Shown: one piece after another, positions 38,862-49,746 of the stretch
How positions within the stretch are numbered: position 1 is the stretch's first letter
Layout: each line of letters starts with the position of its first letter
DNA from: Aquaspirillum sp. LM1
GTDB lineage: Bacteria > Pseudomonadota > Gammaproteobacteria > Burkholderiales > Aquaspirillaceae
Direction: 5' to 3'
NCBI RefSeq assembly: GCF_002002905.1
Contig: NZ_CP019509.1
Span: forward strand, 3,882,001 to 3,946,000
DNA: 64,000 nt
Notes under the pieces: generated by a model
Told to the model about the DNA's origin: nothing
Seen by the model: the letters and a program-made list of their open reading frames with translations, nothing else
The model's database searches: none
Translations under genes and position numbers: made by a program

Positions 38862-38925
38862 CTGGTGCTGACAAACGAGCCCAGCCCGTCAATGACCCCG
38901 ACAACCCAAAAATGGAGCGTGTGGC

Positions 38926-40539
38926 ATGACGCTTTTTCCTGTTGAAACCCCTTTCCCGCGCGGCAAGGTGGTGGTGTGTCAGTACGATCTTGACTTCAAC
39001 CTGACCTACGTCAACCCGGCCTTTGCCGAGATGGCCGGTTACGCGCGTGAGGAACTGCTCGGGCTGGCGGTGGGGCGGATTGTTCACCCCGATGTGCCGC
39101 CCGAATTGATTGCCGATATCCGCCAGACCACCGCCCAGGGCCGGCCCTGGCGTGGCATGGCCAAAACCCTGCGTCGCGATGGCGGCTATGTGTGGTCAGA
39201 CTCGCTGATTATTCCGGTACTGCGCCAGGGGAAAATCACCGGCTATATGGCCATTCGCAGCGAAGCCAGCCCGCAGCGGATTGCCGCCGAAGAACAGCGC
39301 TACCGCGACATCCGCAGCGGTGCCTGCCGTTATCGGTCGGCCATGCGCCAGCGCTGGAGCGGAGTCACGGCATTTCATCTGCTGGCCGCGCTGGGGGTGT
39401 CGGCCAGTGTGCTGGCGGCGGATGTGCTGGCGCTGGTGCTGGCCCCGCAGGCGGTGGCACCTTACCAGCCGCTGTGCCTGGCGCTGGCGGCGCTGGCCTG
39501 GGGAGCCACCGTGGGGTCGGCCCGCTGGCTGGGGCAGCGCACCCTGCGCGGCCTGCACGACATTGTGCAGTGCTTCCGGCGCATGGCCGAAGGCGACCTG
39601 AGCCGGGAGATTCCGGTGGGCGGTGAGGATGAAGTGGGCCATGTGCAGGAGTCATTGGGGGTGATGCAAGGGCATTTGCAGGTGTTGCTGGATGAAATCC
39701 GTACGGCGGCGATGCTGACCGAGCAGGAAAACGGCCAACTGCGCCAGCGGATTGCGCAACTGAGCCAGTCGGCAGCCAGCCAGCAGGCCGGCATGCTGAC
39801 CGTCCACGCCGCCACCGCCGACAATGCCGAAGTGGTGGCTGGCGTGGCCAGCGCCGCCCACACCGCCGCCGAGGCGGCGGAAGGTTCGTTAAGCCTGATC
39901 CAGCAGGGTTGCCAGCAGCTGGATACTGCCGCCGCTGCCGCCCGCCAGGCCGCCCTGGCGGTGGACGACGGCACCCAGGCGCTGGAGCAGCTGACGCAGT
40001 CGATTGGCGAGGTGGACAGCATGGCCCAGCTGATTCGCGACATTGCCGACCAGACCAATCTGCTGGCACTCAACGCCGCGATTGAAGCCGCCCGCGCCGG
40101 CGAGCAGGGGCGGGGCTTTGCCGTGGTGGCCGACGAGGTACGCCGGCTGGCGGAAAGCACCACCGGCAGCACCCAGGGCATTGGCCAGCGCCTGCAGGAG
40201 ATTCGCCAGGTGACCCAGCGCACCCGCCAGGCGATGCAGGCCGCCGCCCGCCACGCCCATCTGGCCCACACCACGGTGCAGCCGGGGCGCGACATCATGC
40301 AGGCGATTGCCGGGCGCAGCCAGCAGGTGGCCGACCAGGCCCAGCATATTGCCCAGGCCTGCCAGGCGCAGGTGCAATCAGCGGCGGCAGTCACCGGGGA
40401 GGTAACCGGCCTGAGCCAGCAGGCGGCAGGCAATCAGGCGTGTTTGCACGCGGTGGAGCACGGCGTAGCGGCGGTGCAGGCACAGGTAACCGGGCTGGCG
40501 GAGCGGGTGGGCCGTTTTCGCGTGGTGGTGTTGCGGTAA
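38926..40539 (+). CDS. PAS-domain chemoreceptor (Aer-like)
   Basis: 537 residues. An N-terminal cytoplasmic PAS domain ([26 protein letters not shown] to about residue 115) replaces the periplasmic sensor. Two hydrophobic segments near 148-190 form a membrane hairpin, followed by HAMP-like and signalling regions with the conserved tip [20 protein letters not shown]. This is the architecture of Aer energy-taxis receptors, which hold FAD in the PAS domain; cofactor here is not provable. It ends RVVVLR, with no CheR pentapeptide. Follows the porin terminator, so it has its own promoter. Confidence 0.9.
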   Translation: MTLFPVETPFPRGKVVVCQYDLDFNLTYVNPAFAEMAGYAREELLGLAVGRIVHPDVPPELIADIRQTTAQGRPWRGMAKTLRRDGGYVWSDSLIIPVLRQGKITGYMAIRSEASPQRIAAEEQRYRDIRSGACRYRSAMRQRWSGVTAFHLLAALGVSASVLAADVLALVLAPQAVAPYQPLCLALAALAWGATVGSARWLGQRTLRGLHDIVQCFRRMAEGDLSREIPVGGEDEVGHVQESLGVMQGHLQVLLDEIRTAAMLTEQENGQLRQRIAQLSQSAASQQAGMLTVHAATADNAEVVAGVASAAHTAAEAAEGSLSLIQQGCQQLDTAAAAARQAALAVDDGTQALEQLTQSIGEVDSMAQLIRDIADQTNLLALNAAIEAARAGEQGRGFAVVADEVRRLAESTTGSTQGIGQRLQEIRQVTQRTRQAMQAAARHAHLAHTTVQPGRDIMQAIAGRSQQVADQAQHIAQACQAQVQSAAAVTGEVTGLSQQAAGNQACLHAVEHGVAAVQAQVTGLAERVGRFRVVVLR

Positions 40540-40551
40540 GGTGTACCGAAG

Positions 40552-40571
40552 GGGGCGCGGTGGCGCGCCCC
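40552..40571 (+). terminator. Hairpin after the Aer-like gene
   Basis: Perfect 8-bp stem GGGGCGCG-GTGG-CGCGCCCC starting 13 bases after the stop codon. No T-run follows, so it may be a Rho-dependent end or an mRNA-protecting stem rather than a classical terminator. Confidence 0.4.
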
Positions 40572-40672
40572 TGGTGCAACAGCTTGCGCTTTAGCTTAGT
40601 TTTTGCGAGCAAACTTGCACAAGATCAAGTTATGCTCAAATAGCTATTGAACTAACCTATTGATCTTTAAAA

Positions 40673-42304
40673 ATGATGTCCACCCAAACTTCCCACCGCC
40701 TGAAACCCATCCTGTTCAGTTTTATTGGCATCATGGCCCTGCTGCAGGTCATCGTCGCCGTGATCGCCACCTTCAGCCTGCAACGCGTGCTGGATAACGA
40801 CGAAAAAGAACACACCATCATCCACACGCTGAAACATAATATGGTTGACGCCCGCTTCCATATTGTTCAGGTGCAGCAGTTTCTCACCGACGCCAGCGCC
40901 ACGGGCGAACGTGATCCCTTGCAGGAGGCTGCCGCACACTACCAGGCCTTGCAGGGCAATCTGCAAGCCATTGCCAGGTTTGACGCCAGCCTGAGCGGTG
41001 AAATCAGCCAGATTACCCGCCTGACCGAGCAGTTTCACCAGGTGGGGCTGCGCATGGCCGAAGCGTATATCACTCAGGGCCGCGACGCCGGCAATGTGCT
41101 GATGAAAGCGCCGCAAGAGGGTTTTGACGACCGCGCCAGCGCGCTGACCCAACAGATAGAGGCGATGGCCGCCAAGGTAGACGCCATGGTGCGCGCCTCG
41201 GAACAAACCACCCAAGATACGGTGAACACCCTGCGTCTGGTGGTGGTGGGCCTGAGTTCAGCACTGGCGGTGCTGATAGTGCTGGGCGGGGGCTGGCTGT
41301 ACCGCAAGGTGTTTGGCATGCTGGGCGGCGAGCCAGGGTTGGCGGTTAGCCTGGCCCAGCATATTGCCCAGGGCGACCTGACCCGGCGCATTGCGCTGGA
41401 TACGCTGCCGGATGACAGCCTGCTGGCGGCGCTGGGCGACATGCGCACCCATCTGCACGGGGTGACCCACACCATCCATGGCTTGTCCCGGCAACTGGAC
41501 GGCGATGCTCACGCGCTGGCCGCCACTTCCAGCCAGATGGAAGCCGGCGCCCACGAACAGAGCGACGCCACCCGTGCCATGGCTGCCGCCATGGAGCAGA
41601 TTCAGCACAGCATTGCCCAACTGAGCCAGCAAAGCGGCGAAGTGGGCCACGAAGCCAGCGAAGCCAGCCAGATGGTAGATGCCTGCGCCGAGTTGATTCA
41701 CCAAAGCGAAGACGGCGTGCGCGATATTGCCAGCCAGTTTCAGCAGGCTGCCGGGGCGATTGGCGCGCTGCACCAGCAAACCGACGCCATTGCCAGCATT
41801 ACCCAAACCATTCATGACATTGCCGACCAGACCAATCTGCTGGCGCTGAACGCGGCAATTGAGGCGGCCCGCGCCGGCGAAACCGGACGTGGCTTTGCTG
41901 TGGTGGCCGACGAAGTGCGCAAGCTGGCTGAACGCACCGGCAGCGCCACCCTGGAAATTTCCGGGCAGATTGCCACGCTCAGCACGCATATGCGCCATGT
42001 GGTGACGGTGATGGAACAGGGCGTGGACGCCAGCCAGCAAGGCGTGGCGCATACCCGGCAAGTCAGCCAGGCCATGGGCGGCATCCGCGCCAATACCGAA
42101 CGCATCAACGAGCATATTCACGGCGTGGCACTGGCACTGAGCGAACAGCAACAAGCCATGGGCGAGCTTGGTCAGCGGCTGGAAGTGGTGGTCGGCATGA
42201 GCGACACCCATCACCACACCATCGAAACCACCGCCCACGCCGCCAGCCAGCTGACCGCCAACGCGCATGCGCTGGCCGAGGCGGTGGCGCATTTCAAAAC
42301 CTGA
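40673..42304 (+). CDS. Methyl-accepting chemotaxis protein with four-helix-bundle sensor
   Basis: 543 residues. Membrane segment at about 12-35, a helical periplasmic sensor of roughly 150 residues rich in Gln/Glu ([30 protein letters not shown]) resembling a four-helix-bundle domain, a second membrane segment near 192-214 ([19 protein letters not shown]), HAMP and a canonical signalling hairpin ([19 protein letters not shown]). Ends VAHFKT without a CheR-binding tail. Two adjacent ATG codons; no clear ribosome site. Ligand unknown. Confidence 0.88.
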   Translation: MMSTQTSHRLKPILFSFIGIMALLQVIVAVIATFSLQRVLDNDEKEHTIIHTLKHNMVDARFHIVQVQQFLTDASATGERDPLQEAAAHYQALQGNLQAIARFDASLSGEISQITRLTEQFHQVGLRMAEAYITQGRDAGNVLMKAPQEGFDDRASALTQQIEAMAAKVDAMVRASEQTTQDTVNTLRLVVVGLSSALAVLIVLGGGWLYRKVFGMLGGEPGLAVSLAQHIAQGDLTRRIALDTLPDDSLLAALGDMRTHLHGVTHTIHGLSRQLDGDAHALAATSSQMEAGAHEQSDATRAMAAAMEQIQHSIAQLSQQSGEVGHEASEASQMVDACAELIHQSEDGVRDIASQFQQAAGAIGALHQQTDAIASITQTIHDIADQTNLLALNAAIEAARAGETGRGFAVVADEVRKLAERTGSATLEISGQIATLSTHMRHVVTVMEQGVDASQQGVAHTRQVSQAMGGIRANTERINEHIHGVALALSEQQQAMGELGQRLEVVVGMSDTHHHTIETTAHAASQLTANAHALAEAVAHFKT

Positions 42305-42384
42305 GGGGGGGCGGGTGTCTGGCTGGGCAATTGCACAAATTACGATGCCTTGAGCTCGCTCACCCGCCACGCTACACTTGGGCG

Positions 42385-43419
42385 ATGGTACACCTCCACG
42401 ACAGCGGTTATAAATACCTGTTTTCCCACGCCGAACTGGTGCAGGAACTGCTGGAAGCTTTTGCCCCGCCGGGCGTCTCAGCGCTGCTCGACTACACCAC
42501 CCTGCGCCTGGAAAACGGCAACTACGTCACCCCGGCGATGAAGCCGCGCGCGGATGATCTTGTCTGGTCGGTCGAACTGCACGGGCAGCGCATTTACCTC
42601 TATCTGCTGCTGGAATTCCAATCCACCCCGGACGACACCATGCCGGCTCGCATGCTGCAATATGTGGCCGCACTTTACGACCACCTGCTGCGCAGCAAGG
42701 CAGTCAATACCACCGAAGGGCTGCCGCCGGTGCTGCCCATCGTGCTGTATAACGGCGACGCCCGCTGGCGGCAAAGCAGCGAACTCTACGATCTGATTCG
42801 CGTCCATCCGCAGGTGCTCAAGGCTTTTCAGCCCCGGCTGAAATTCTGGCTGCTGGACGAAGGGGCATTCCCCGCTGCCGAGCTGGAAGACATGCAGCGC
42901 GTGGTAGCAGCTATCTTTCGCTTTGAGCACACGCCAGATAGCGCAGCGGCCAAGCAAGCCATCCGTTGTCTTGCCCAAGCGATTGCCCAATCGCCATTCA
43001 AGCAGCGCATCGACCGGGTGGTGACGCGCTGGATAAAACACCGGCTGCAGAGCAAAATGCCCGGACTGGCCGTGCCCGATGCCGAAGAATTGACGAAAGG
43101 GATGGAAATGCTGGAAACCAATATTGACCGCTGGGAAGCGCAGGCGATTGCCAGGGGGATGGAGCAGGGCATGCTTCAGGGGGTGCAGCAGGGCATTCAG
43201 CAGGGAATGCAACAGGGTATTCAGAAAGGCATGCAGCAAGGCATTCAGCAGGGTGAAGCCTTGTTGCTGCAACGCCAGCTGACCCGCCGTTTTGGCGCGC
43301 TGTCGGCCACACAGCTGGCCAGCATTGCCGCCGCCACGCCGGCTCAGTTGGAAACCTGGGGCGACCGGGTGCTGGATGCCAAGTCACTGGACGAAGTATT
43401 TGGTGAAACACGGCACTGA
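42385..43419 (+). CDS. Rpn-family recombination-promoting nuclease/putative transposase
   Basis: 344 residues. N-terminal PD-(D/E)XK-type nuclease domain of the RpnA/transposase_31 group: HDSGYKYLFSHAELVQELL, then the catalytic D in RADDLVWSV and ExQ in LLEFQSTPDD. The C-terminus has eight GxxQ-type tetrapeptide repeats before a helical tail. In E. coli Rpn proteins cause RecA-independent recombination, and the C-terminal repeats mediate assembly. Start at MVHLHDSGYK by family comparison; a TTG start at 42331 is less likely. Lone gene between chemoreceptor and ampG. Confidence 0.88.
   Translation: MVHLHDSGYKYLFSHAELVQELLEAFAPPGVSALLDYTTLRLENGNYVTPAMKPRADDLVWSVELHGQRIYLYLLLEFQSTPDDTMPARMLQYVAALYDHLLRSKAVNTTEGLPPVLPIVLYNGDARWRQSSELYDLIRVHPQVLKAFQPRLKFWLLDEGAFPAAELEDMQRVVAAIFRFEHTPDSAAAKQAIRCLAQAIAQSPFKQRIDRVVTRWIKHRLQSKMPGLAVPDAEELTKGMEMLETNIDRWEAQAIARGMEQGMLQGVQQGIQQGMQQGIQKGMQQGIQQGEALLLQRQLTRRFGALSATQLASIAAATPAQLETWGDRVLDAKSLDEVFGETRH
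43156..43251 (+). repeat. Eight 12-bp units coding G-[MVI]-x-[QK]
   Basis: Tandem imperfect 12-base units within the Rpn-family gene, each coding a Gly-hydrophobic-x-Gln tetrapeptide (for example GIQQ, GMQQ, GIQK). Such stretches are common in Rpn proteins and can expand or contract without breaking the frame. Confidence 0.8.
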
Positions 43420-43611
43420 CCGTGGATTCCCGTGGTGATTGAGGGCGGAATGAACTACCCCGCACAGCGGGAAGCGATACACCTGCGGTGGTGAACCGCT
43501 CAGGCCGTGGCGGCTGACGAGCCGTTAGGATGATGGCGTGGGTACGATTGCCCTGTTCTTCTGGCAATTTCAGGTAGAGTAACGCCTTCGCCGATTCCGC
43601 CTGCCCCGTCC

Positions 43612-44883
43612 ATGACCGTCTCTCCCGTTCCCGATGCTTCTCCAACGCTGTTTTCTCGGCAGATGCTGATTTGCGTGTTTACCGGCTTTGCCTCCGGCCT
43701 GCCGCTGTATGTGCTGATCAACCTGCTGCCGGCCTGGTTGCGCAGCGAAGGGGTGGACTTGAAGGCCATTGGCCTGTTTGCCCTGATTCAGCTGCCCTAC
43801 ACCTGGAAATTTGTCTGGTCACCGCTGATGGACCGTTTTGTGCCGCCCTTTCTGGGCCGGCGGCGTGGCTGGATGCTGATGAGCCAGCTGGCGCTGGTGC
43901 TGGGCATGGCCGGTTTCGGGCTGTTTGTGCCGCAGCAGGATATCTGGAATATTGCCGCGCTGGCGGTGGGGGTGGCGTTTTTCTCCGCTAGTCAGGATAT
44001 TGTGCTGGATGCCTACCGGCGCGAGCTGCTGCGCGATGCCGAGCTGGGGCTGGGCAATACCGTGCATATCAACGCCTACCGGCTGGCGAGTTTAGTGCCC
44101 GGCTCGCTGTCGCTGATTCTGGCCGACCGCCTGCCATGGCCATGGGTATTTGCCATCACCGCGCTGTTCATGCTGCCGGGCGTGGCGCTCACGCTGGCGG
44201 TGAGCGAGCCAGCCTTGCGCGCGGCGGTGCCAAAAACCCTGCGCGATGCCGTGGTGCTGCCGTTCAAGGAGTTCATCAGTCGCCAGGGCTGGCGTGGTGC
44301 CGCCTGGGTGCTGGGCTTTATCTTTTTGTACAAGCTGGGCGACAGCATGGCCACTGCGCTGGCCACGCCGTTTTATCTGGATACCGGCTTTAGCAAAACC
44401 GAAATTGGCCTGGTGGCCAAGCACGCCGGGCTATGGCCAGCGGTGATTGGCGGCCTGCTGGGGGGGGCGTGGATGCTCAAGCTGGGCATCAACCGCGCGC
44501 TGTGGGTATTTGGCGTGGTGCAGTGCGTGTCGATTCTGGGCTTTGTGCTGCTCGACCAGATGGGCCCGGACCTGCGCGTGCTGGCGCTGGCCATCGGTTT
44601 CGAGGCGCTGGGGGTGGGGCTGGGTACGGCGGCGTTTATTGCCTTTATTGCCCGCAGCACCCATCCCGCTTACACCGCCACCCAGTTTGCCCTGTTCACC
44701 AGCCTGGCCGCCGTGCCGCGCACGGTGGCCAATGCCGCCACTGGTTATCTGGTGGAATCACTGGGCTGGACGCCGTTCTTTCTGCTGTGTACGCTGCTGG
44801 CACTTCCGGGCATGCTGTTACTCTATAAAGTGGCCCCTTGGGGAGACGATCCGCCCGCCGAGGCCGCCAGCCACCCGTCCTGA
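43612..44883 (+). CDS. ampG: AmpG-like muropeptide permease (MFS)
   Basis: 423 residues, around 12 membrane segments. N-terminal block [22 protein letters not shown] and [10 protein letters not shown], then [14 protein letters not shown], are AmpG signatures; AmpG imports GlcNAc-anhydroMurNAc peptides for cell-wall recycling. E. coli AmpG is longer (491), with two extra segments, but shorter AmpG-like proteins are common in betaproteobacteria. The 190 bases upstream show nothing recognisable. Followed by a chemoreceptor gene 83 bases on. Confidence 0.85.
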   Translation: MTVSPVPDASPTLFSRQMLICVFTGFASGLPLYVLINLLPAWLRSEGVDLKAIGLFALIQLPYTWKFVWSPLMDRFVPPFLGRRRGWMLMSQLALVLGMAGFGLFVPQQDIWNIAALAVGVAFFSASQDIVLDAYRRELLRDAELGLGNTVHINAYRLASLVPGSLSLILADRLPWPWVFAITALFMLPGVALTLAVSEPALRAAVPKTLRDAVVLPFKEFISRQGWRGAAWVLGFIFLYKLGDSMATALATPFYLDTGFSKTEIGLVAKHAGLWPAVIGGLLGGAWMLKLGINRALWVFGVVQCVSILGFVLLDQMGPDLRVLALAIGFEALGVGLGTAAFIAFIARSTHPAYTATQFALFTSLAAVPRTVANAATGYLVESLGWTPFFLLCTLLALPGMLLLYKVAPWGDDPPAEAASHPS

Positions 44884-44966
44884 TTCTGGGTCAATGCGTC
44901 AGTCTCCCTGCCCATACCAAGCGCGCCGGCCCATGTCGCCAGCGCCGATGCGGAGACTGCACCACC

Positions 44967-46595
44967 ATGTTCAACCGACTCAGCGTAGGCAACAAACTCA
45001 ATACCCTGTTACTGGCGGCACTGGCCGGCGTGCTCCTCATCAGTGCGCTGGCCTTGTATTCCAAATACCAGCGCATGCTCGACGACCGCCGCACCTCGCT
45101 GCAAAACATGGTGCAGGTGGCGGTGGGGGTGCTGGAGTTCTACGAGCGCCAGGTCAAGGCCGGCAGCCTGCCGCTGGCCAGCGCGCAAGAGCAGGCCAAG
45201 CACGCGGTGGGCAATCTGCGCTACGCCAACAAAGAATACTACTACCTGTTTGACATGCATCCGCGCATGCTCTGGCATCCGATCAAACCCGAACTCAACG
45301 GCCAGGACCTGACCCGCTCACTGGACCCGGACGGCAAGCCGCTGTTTGTCGCCATGCGCGATGTGGTGGCCAGCCAGGGCGGCGGTTTTGTCGAGTATTT
45401 ATGGCCGCAGCCGGGCAAAACCGAGCCAGTGGCCAAGCTGGCGTATGTGCAGGGTTTTGCGCCATGGGGCTGGATGGTGGGCACCGGCTTGTATCTGGAC
45501 GACCTGAATGCCCAGTTTGAACGCGACGCACTGTGGTTCTTTGGCCAGATCGTGCTGCTCAGCGCGGTGCTGGGCGGGCTGGTGCTGCTGATCAAGCGCG
45601 CGCTGACCCGGCCCGTGCATGCGCTGGTAAAAACCATGCGCCAGGTGGATGAGCAGCGCGACCTGACCTGTCGCACCGAGCTGGGGGCCGAAGACGAGCT
45701 GGACACGGTGGGCCGGGCGTTCAACCACCTGCTTGGCAGCATCCAGCATACTTTTTCTGAAGTGTGGGGCGGCAGTGAACGGCTGGCCAGCCGCGCCAGC
45801 TCGCTGTCGGGCCACGCCCGCCAGCTGGCCGGCGTGTCGGCCCAGCAAAATCAGGCGGTGGCGTCGTCGGCTGCCGCGCTGGAAGAAATCAGCGCCAGCA
45901 TCGAAGAAGTCAGTGGCATGGCCGAGCGGCTGGGCCATCAGGCCGAACAGACCCACGCGCAAACCGGCCACGGCGAAGCCGCCGTGGCGGTGCTGACCAC
46001 CACCCTGCACCAGGCAGAACACAGCCTGCGCGACGACGTGGGCGGCAGCGCCCGGCAGATGGCCGACAGCATGGACGACATCACCCGGATGACTTGCCAG
46101 GTGCGCGACATTGCCGAGCAGACCAATCTGCTGGCGCTCAACGCCGCCATCGAGGCCGCCCGCGCCGGTCAGGCCGGGCGCGGCTTTGCCGTGGTGGCCG
46201 ACGAAGTACGCAAACTGGCAGAAAAATCCGCCGCTTCTGCCGGGCAGATCGACCAACTCACCGAACGGCTGCAACACAGCAGCGCCGCCATGCACCAGGC
46301 CATCCAGCGCAACGAACAGGTGATGGAAACCGGCGTGCGCCAGGCGGCACAAGTCAGTCAGGTGCTGGTCAGCGCCAGCCAGGCCGCCCAGGAAACCCGT
46401 CAGCGCATCGGCGACATCAACGCGGCGCTGGTGGCACAAAACCACGCCGTCCAGCAAATCGCCAGCGATATGCAGCACATTGCCGGGCAGAGCGACACCC
46501 AGCATGCGGTGGTGCACGACAGCGCTGGTGCGGCGCATGAACTGGAAGCGCTGGCGGTGGAACTGCGCGGCGCGGTGGCGCGATTCAAGACTTGA
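44967..46595 (+). CDS. Methyl-accepting chemotaxis protein with single Cache sensor
   Basis: 542 residues from [10 protein letters not shown]. Membrane segment at 13-33, periplasmic sCache_2 domain ([40 protein letters not shown]), second membrane segment at about 190-210, HAMP, then the signalling domain ([20 protein letters not shown]). The frame is open further upstream but overlaps the end of ampG. Ends VARFKT, no CheR pentapeptide. The HPIKPELNG segment resembles sCache receptors for small carboxylates; the ligand is not known. Confidence 0.9.
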   Translation: MFNRLSVGNKLNTLLLAALAGVLLISALALYSKYQRMLDDRRTSLQNMVQVAVGVLEFYERQVKAGSLPLASAQEQAKHAVGNLRYANKEYYYLFDMHPRMLWHPIKPELNGQDLTRSLDPDGKPLFVAMRDVVASQGGGFVEYLWPQPGKTEPVAKLAYVQGFAPWGWMVGTGLYLDDLNAQFERDALWFFGQIVLLSAVLGGLVLLIKRALTRPVHALVKTMRQVDEQRDLTCRTELGAEDELDTVGRAFNHLLGSIQHTFSEVWGGSERLASRASSLSGHARQLAGVSAQQNQAVASSAAALEEISASIEEVSGMAERLGHQAEQTHAQTGHGEAAVAVLTTTLHQAEHSLRDDVGGSARQMADSMDDITRMTCQVRDIAEQTNLLALNAAIEAARAGQAGRGFAVVADEVRKLAEKSAASAGQIDQLTERLQHSSAAMHQAIQRNEQVMETGVRQAAQVSQVLVSASQAAQETRQRIGDINAALVAQNHAVQQIASDMQHIAGQSDTQHAVVHDSAGAAHELEALAVELRGAVARFKT

Positions 46596-46626
46596 CACAG
46601 GAAGCGCCCCAACGGTACGGCAGATG

Positions 46627-46650
46627 GGCGCGGGCGCAACCGCCCGTGCC
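46627..46650. terminator. GC-rich hairpin between convergent genes
   Basis: Ten-base-pair stem with one G-T wobble, GGCGCGGGCG-CAAC-CGCCCGTGCC, in the 79-base gap between a chemoreceptor and the convergent aldehyde dehydrogenase gene. Suitable as a two-way transcription barrier, but no T-run on either side. Confidence 0.4.
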
Positions 46651-46674
46651 ACAAGACATGGCGGGCCACATCGC

Positions 46675-48177
46675 TCAAAACACCGGAATGCACACCGACT
46701 TGCTCTCGGTGTAGGCGTCAATCGCGGCGCTGCCGTGCTCGCGGCCATAACCGGAGTGCTTGAAACCGCCAAACGGCAGGCTCGGGTCCACCGGGATATG
46801 GCTGTTCACCCACACCGTGCCGGCCTTGATGCGCCGCACGGCGGACAGCGCGGCGTTCAGGTCGCGCGTCCACACGCTGGCGGCCAGGCCGTAGCGGGTG
46901 TCGTTGGCGCAGGCGATGGCGTGGTCCAGATCGCGCACCGGGGTGGCGGTGATCACCGGGCCAAAGATTTCCTCGCGCATGGCGGCGTTGTCGTCGGCGG
47001 CGTTGACCAGCAGGGTCGGCTCAAAGTAATAGCCCGGTCGGGTGGGCGCCTGGCCGCCGGTGACCACTTCCACGCCTTGTTCGCGCGCGCGGCTTACCAG
47101 TTCCGCCACCCGGTTGCGGTGGCGAGCGGTGACCAGCGGCTGCAAGGTGGCGCTAGGGTCCAGCCCTGAGCCCAGGGTCAGCGCCTGCATGGCGTTTTGT
47201 AATTCGCCCACCACCCGGTCGAACGCCGATTGCTGGATGTACAGCCGCGAGGCGGCGGCGCACACCTGGCCCTGATTGAAAAAGCAGCCAGCCATCAGGC
47301 CGGGCAGGATGGCCGGCACGTCCAGATCATCCATGATGATCATCGGATTCTTGCCGCCCAGCTCCAGGGTGAAGCGGGTCATATTGTCGATGGCCTGGTG
47401 GCCGATCTGCTTGCCCACCGGGGTGGAGCCGGTAAAGGTGAGCTTGTCGATGCCCGGATGGCAGGTCAGCGCCGCGCCGGTACTGTGGCCATGGCCGGTG
47501 ACCACATTGACCACGCCCGGCGGAATGCCGGCCTCGGCGGTCAGCTCAGCCAGGCGCAGGACGGTCAGCGGGGTGTCTTCCGAGGGCTTGAGCACGATGG
47601 TGCAGCCGCAGGCCAGCGCCGGTGCCAGCTTCCACAGGGCGATCATCAGCGGAAAATTCCACGGCACAATGGCACCGACCACGCCCACCGGCTCGCGCAG
47701 GGTCATGCCCAGATTGCGCGCACCAGCTGGCACCGGGATGGACAAATCCAGCGTCGAGCCTTCGATCTTGGTGGCCCAGCCGGCCATGTAGCGCACGTAT
47801 TCCACCGACGCGCCCACTTCGATGGCGCGGGCGATGTGAATGGACTTGCCCTGGTTCAGCGTTTCCAGCTGGGCCAGCGCTTCGCCGTGGGTTTCCAGCA
47901 GTTCGGACAGGCGCACCAGGCATTTTTCCCGGTCGGCCGGGCGCATGGCACGCCACGGGCCGTCAAACGCTGCGCGGGCGGCGCACACCGCGCGGTCCAC
48001 GTCGTCGGCGCTGGCGTCGCTGACAAAGCTGATGATGTCGCCCGTGGCCGGGTTGCGTACCGGCGTGTCGGCTGGGGCGCTGGCCGGCTGCCAGCCGCCG
48101 TCAATCCACAGGCCGTGGCGGCGTTGCAAAAAGGCGCTGACTTCAGGCAGCAGCGCGATCAGATGGGGAGAGGTCAT
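46675..48177 (-). CDS. NAD(P)-dependent aldehyde dehydrogenase (amine/phenylacetaldehyde type)
   Basis: 500 residues of the ALDH superfamily. Active-site features: VVGAIVPWNFPLMIALWK, general base Glu in FTLELGGKNP, nucleophile Cys in FNQGQVCAAASR and the C-terminal PFGGFKHSGYGRE. Closest in style to phenylacetaldehyde/gamma-aminobutyraldehyde dehydrogenases (FeaB, PuuC, KauB). Start at 48177 (MTSPHLIALL) has GAAAGA upstream; in-frame ATGs at 48195 and 48213 are alternatives. Last gene of an operon with an aminotransferase and a permease, where it would oxidise the aldehyde made by transamination. Confidence 0.88.
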   Translation of the reverse strand: MTSPHLIALLPEVSAFLQRRHGLWIDGGWQPASAPADTPVRNPATGDIISFVSDASADDVDRAVCAARAAFDGPWRAMRPADREKCLVRLSELLETHGEALAQLETLNQGKSIHIARAIEVGASVEYVRYMAGWATKIEGSTLDLSIPVPAGARNLGMTLREPVGVVGAIVPWNFPLMIALWKLAPALACGCTIVLKPSEDTPLTVLRLAELTAEAGIPPGVVNVVTGHGHSTGAALTCHPGIDKLTFTGSTPVGKQIGHQAIDNMTRFTLELGGKNPMIIMDDLDVPAILPGLMAGCFFNQGQVCAAASRLYIQQSAFDRVVGELQNAMQALTLGSGLDPSATLQPLVTARHRNRVAELVSRAREQGVEVVTGGQAPTRPGYYFEPTLLVNAADDNAAMREEIFGPVITATPVRDLDHAIACANDTRYGLAASVWTRDLNAALSAVRRIKAGTVWVNSHIPVDPSLPFGGFKHSGYGREHGSAAIDAYTESKSVCIPVF

Positions 48178-48216
48178 GGGGAGTCTTTCTGTCATCAACA
48201 CAAGATGGGCCAAGGG

Positions 48217-49683
48217 TCAGTGCGCACGGGCATCCGCTGCGCCAAATTCTTCTTCCAGAATTTCTTCCACCGAAGCCGGAGCAAACAGCGGGCGGCGCTG
48301 CACCCAGGCGGTCCACACCAGCGCATACAGGGTGACCAGGCCAAACATCACCCCAAACGGGCGATACACGTCCATGCGTTCGATGCCGGGTGGGGCGATA
48401 TGCCACAGCGCCAGCAGCACGCCAGCTGACGACACGATTTGCGGCAGCGGAAACCACGGCGAGCGATAAGCGCGCGGCAGGTCCGGGCGGCGGATGCGCA
48501 GCATCACCACCGACAGCGTCACCAGCAAATACGCCACGCCCCAGGCGCACACCGCCGCCAGCACCAGCAGCAGAATCTTGTCCAGATTGCCCTGGATCAG
48601 CCAGATATGGACACACGGAATCAGCATGGCCACCACAATGCCCACCACCGGGGTGTTAAAGCGCGGATGCCGGTAGGCAAACACCTTGGGCAGCGCGCCA
48701 TCCAGCGCCATGCCGTAAAAAATGCGCGGCAGGCCGGCCATCAGCGTATTGATGGTGGCGGCACCGGCAAACAGAAAGGCAATGCCCAGCCAGATACGCC
48801 CCGCCGGGCCCATGATCTGCTCGGCAAACAGCGGAATGGCGTTCGGGGTTTCCAGCAGATGCACCGTGCCTTCCGGGTTCACGGCCTTGTTTTCCACCTG
48901 ACGGGCAATGGCCGCGCCGTAACACAGCATGCACACGGTAACCATCACCAGGCCCAGCTGCATGGCGCGCGGGATATTGCGCGAGGCGTGCTTGAGCTCG
49001 GGTGCCAGCGGGGTGACAAACTCCAGCCCGAGAAACATGAAAATCGCCATGCCCACCAGCGATAGCACCGCGCCCCAGTCGGTGCCGATTTGCGAGGCAC
49101 CAAAAAAGCCGTCCAGCGATACTGCCGGAGCCTGAATCAGGCCAATCACGCCAAACAGGGTGAGGGTGATCCACATGCCGCTGGTCAGCACCACCTCGGC
49201 CTTGCTGAAAAACTGCACGCCAAAAATGTTCAGCACGCCAAAACACAGCACAAAGCCCACGCCAACGGCCCAGGTCAGGTTGTGGTCTTCCAGCATGGAA
49301 TGAAATTCCGGGAAGTTCACCGTGGCCATCACCCCGCTGAGAATCACCTCGGCGGTGCCGGCAAACACATGCACCAGCGCATAGGCCGACAAAGTCCCGG
49401 CAATCGCCAGCACGCGGCCCGGCCCGCAGGAAATATAGTCATACACCGAACCCGAGGTGGGCAGCACCGACGCCGCTTCGGCAAAGGTGCTGGCCTGAGC
49501 CAGGATGATCACAAAGGCAATCAGCATGGCCAGCACAAAGGTGCCGCCGCCCACGCCAAAGCCGGTGGTGACGGTCAAAATCACCGGGCTGGCCATCACC
49601 AGGCCGACCGCCGTGGCCAGCGCTGTCGGAAACCCCACCACACCGTTGGCCAGGTGGGTATCAAGCTTGTCTTGCAGGGACAT
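48217..49683 (-). CDS. APC-superfamily amino acid/amine permease
   Basis: 488 residues with about 12 membrane segments (for example AMLIAFVIILAQASTFAEAA, IFMFLGLEFVTPLAPELKHASRNIPRAMQ in part). The LEFVTPLAPE...RNIPRA region matches APC transporters that import amino acids or polyamines. AGGAGCG lies before the ATG at 49683; a longer frame to 49731 lacks a ribosome site. It sits between the aminotransferase and aldehyde dehydrogenase genes with 63 and 39-base gaps, so probably imports the amine those enzymes degrade. Substrate unproven. Confidence 0.86.
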   Translation of the reverse strand: MSLQDKLDTHLANGVVGFPTALATAVGLVMASPVILTVTTGFGVGGGTFVLAMLIAFVIILAQASTFAEAASVLPTSGSVYDYISCGPGRVLAIAGTLSAYALVHVFAGTAEVILSGVMATVNFPEFHSMLEDHNLTWAVGVGFVLCFGVLNIFGVQFFSKAEVVLTSGMWITLTLFGVIGLIQAPAVSLDGFFGASQIGTDWGAVLSLVGMAIFMFLGLEFVTPLAPELKHASRNIPRAMQLGLVMVTVCMLCYGAAIARQVENKAVNPEGTVHLLETPNAIPLFAEQIMGPAGRIWLGIAFLFAGAATINTLMAGLPRIFYGMALDGALPKVFAYRHPRFNTPVVGIVVAMLIPCVHIWLIQGNLDKILLLVLAAVCAWGVAYLLVTLSVVMLRIRRPDLPRAYRSPWFPLPQIVSSAGVLLALWHIAPPGIERMDVYRPFGVMFGLVTLYALVWTAWVQRRPLFAPASVEEILEEEFGAADARAH

Positions 49684-49746
49684 TGCACGCTCCTTGTCTG
49701 GCCGGGCGTGTCGCCCGGCCAGCAAAAACAACCGCTAACCGGGAAG

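Noticed and set aside
40590-40672. Sigma28 flagellar promoter before the four-helix-bundle receptor
   Set aside because: TCAAGTTA with an 11-base spacer fits the -35 part, but the -10 part matches the GCCGATAA consensus at only two positions. Other receptors also lack a clear match.
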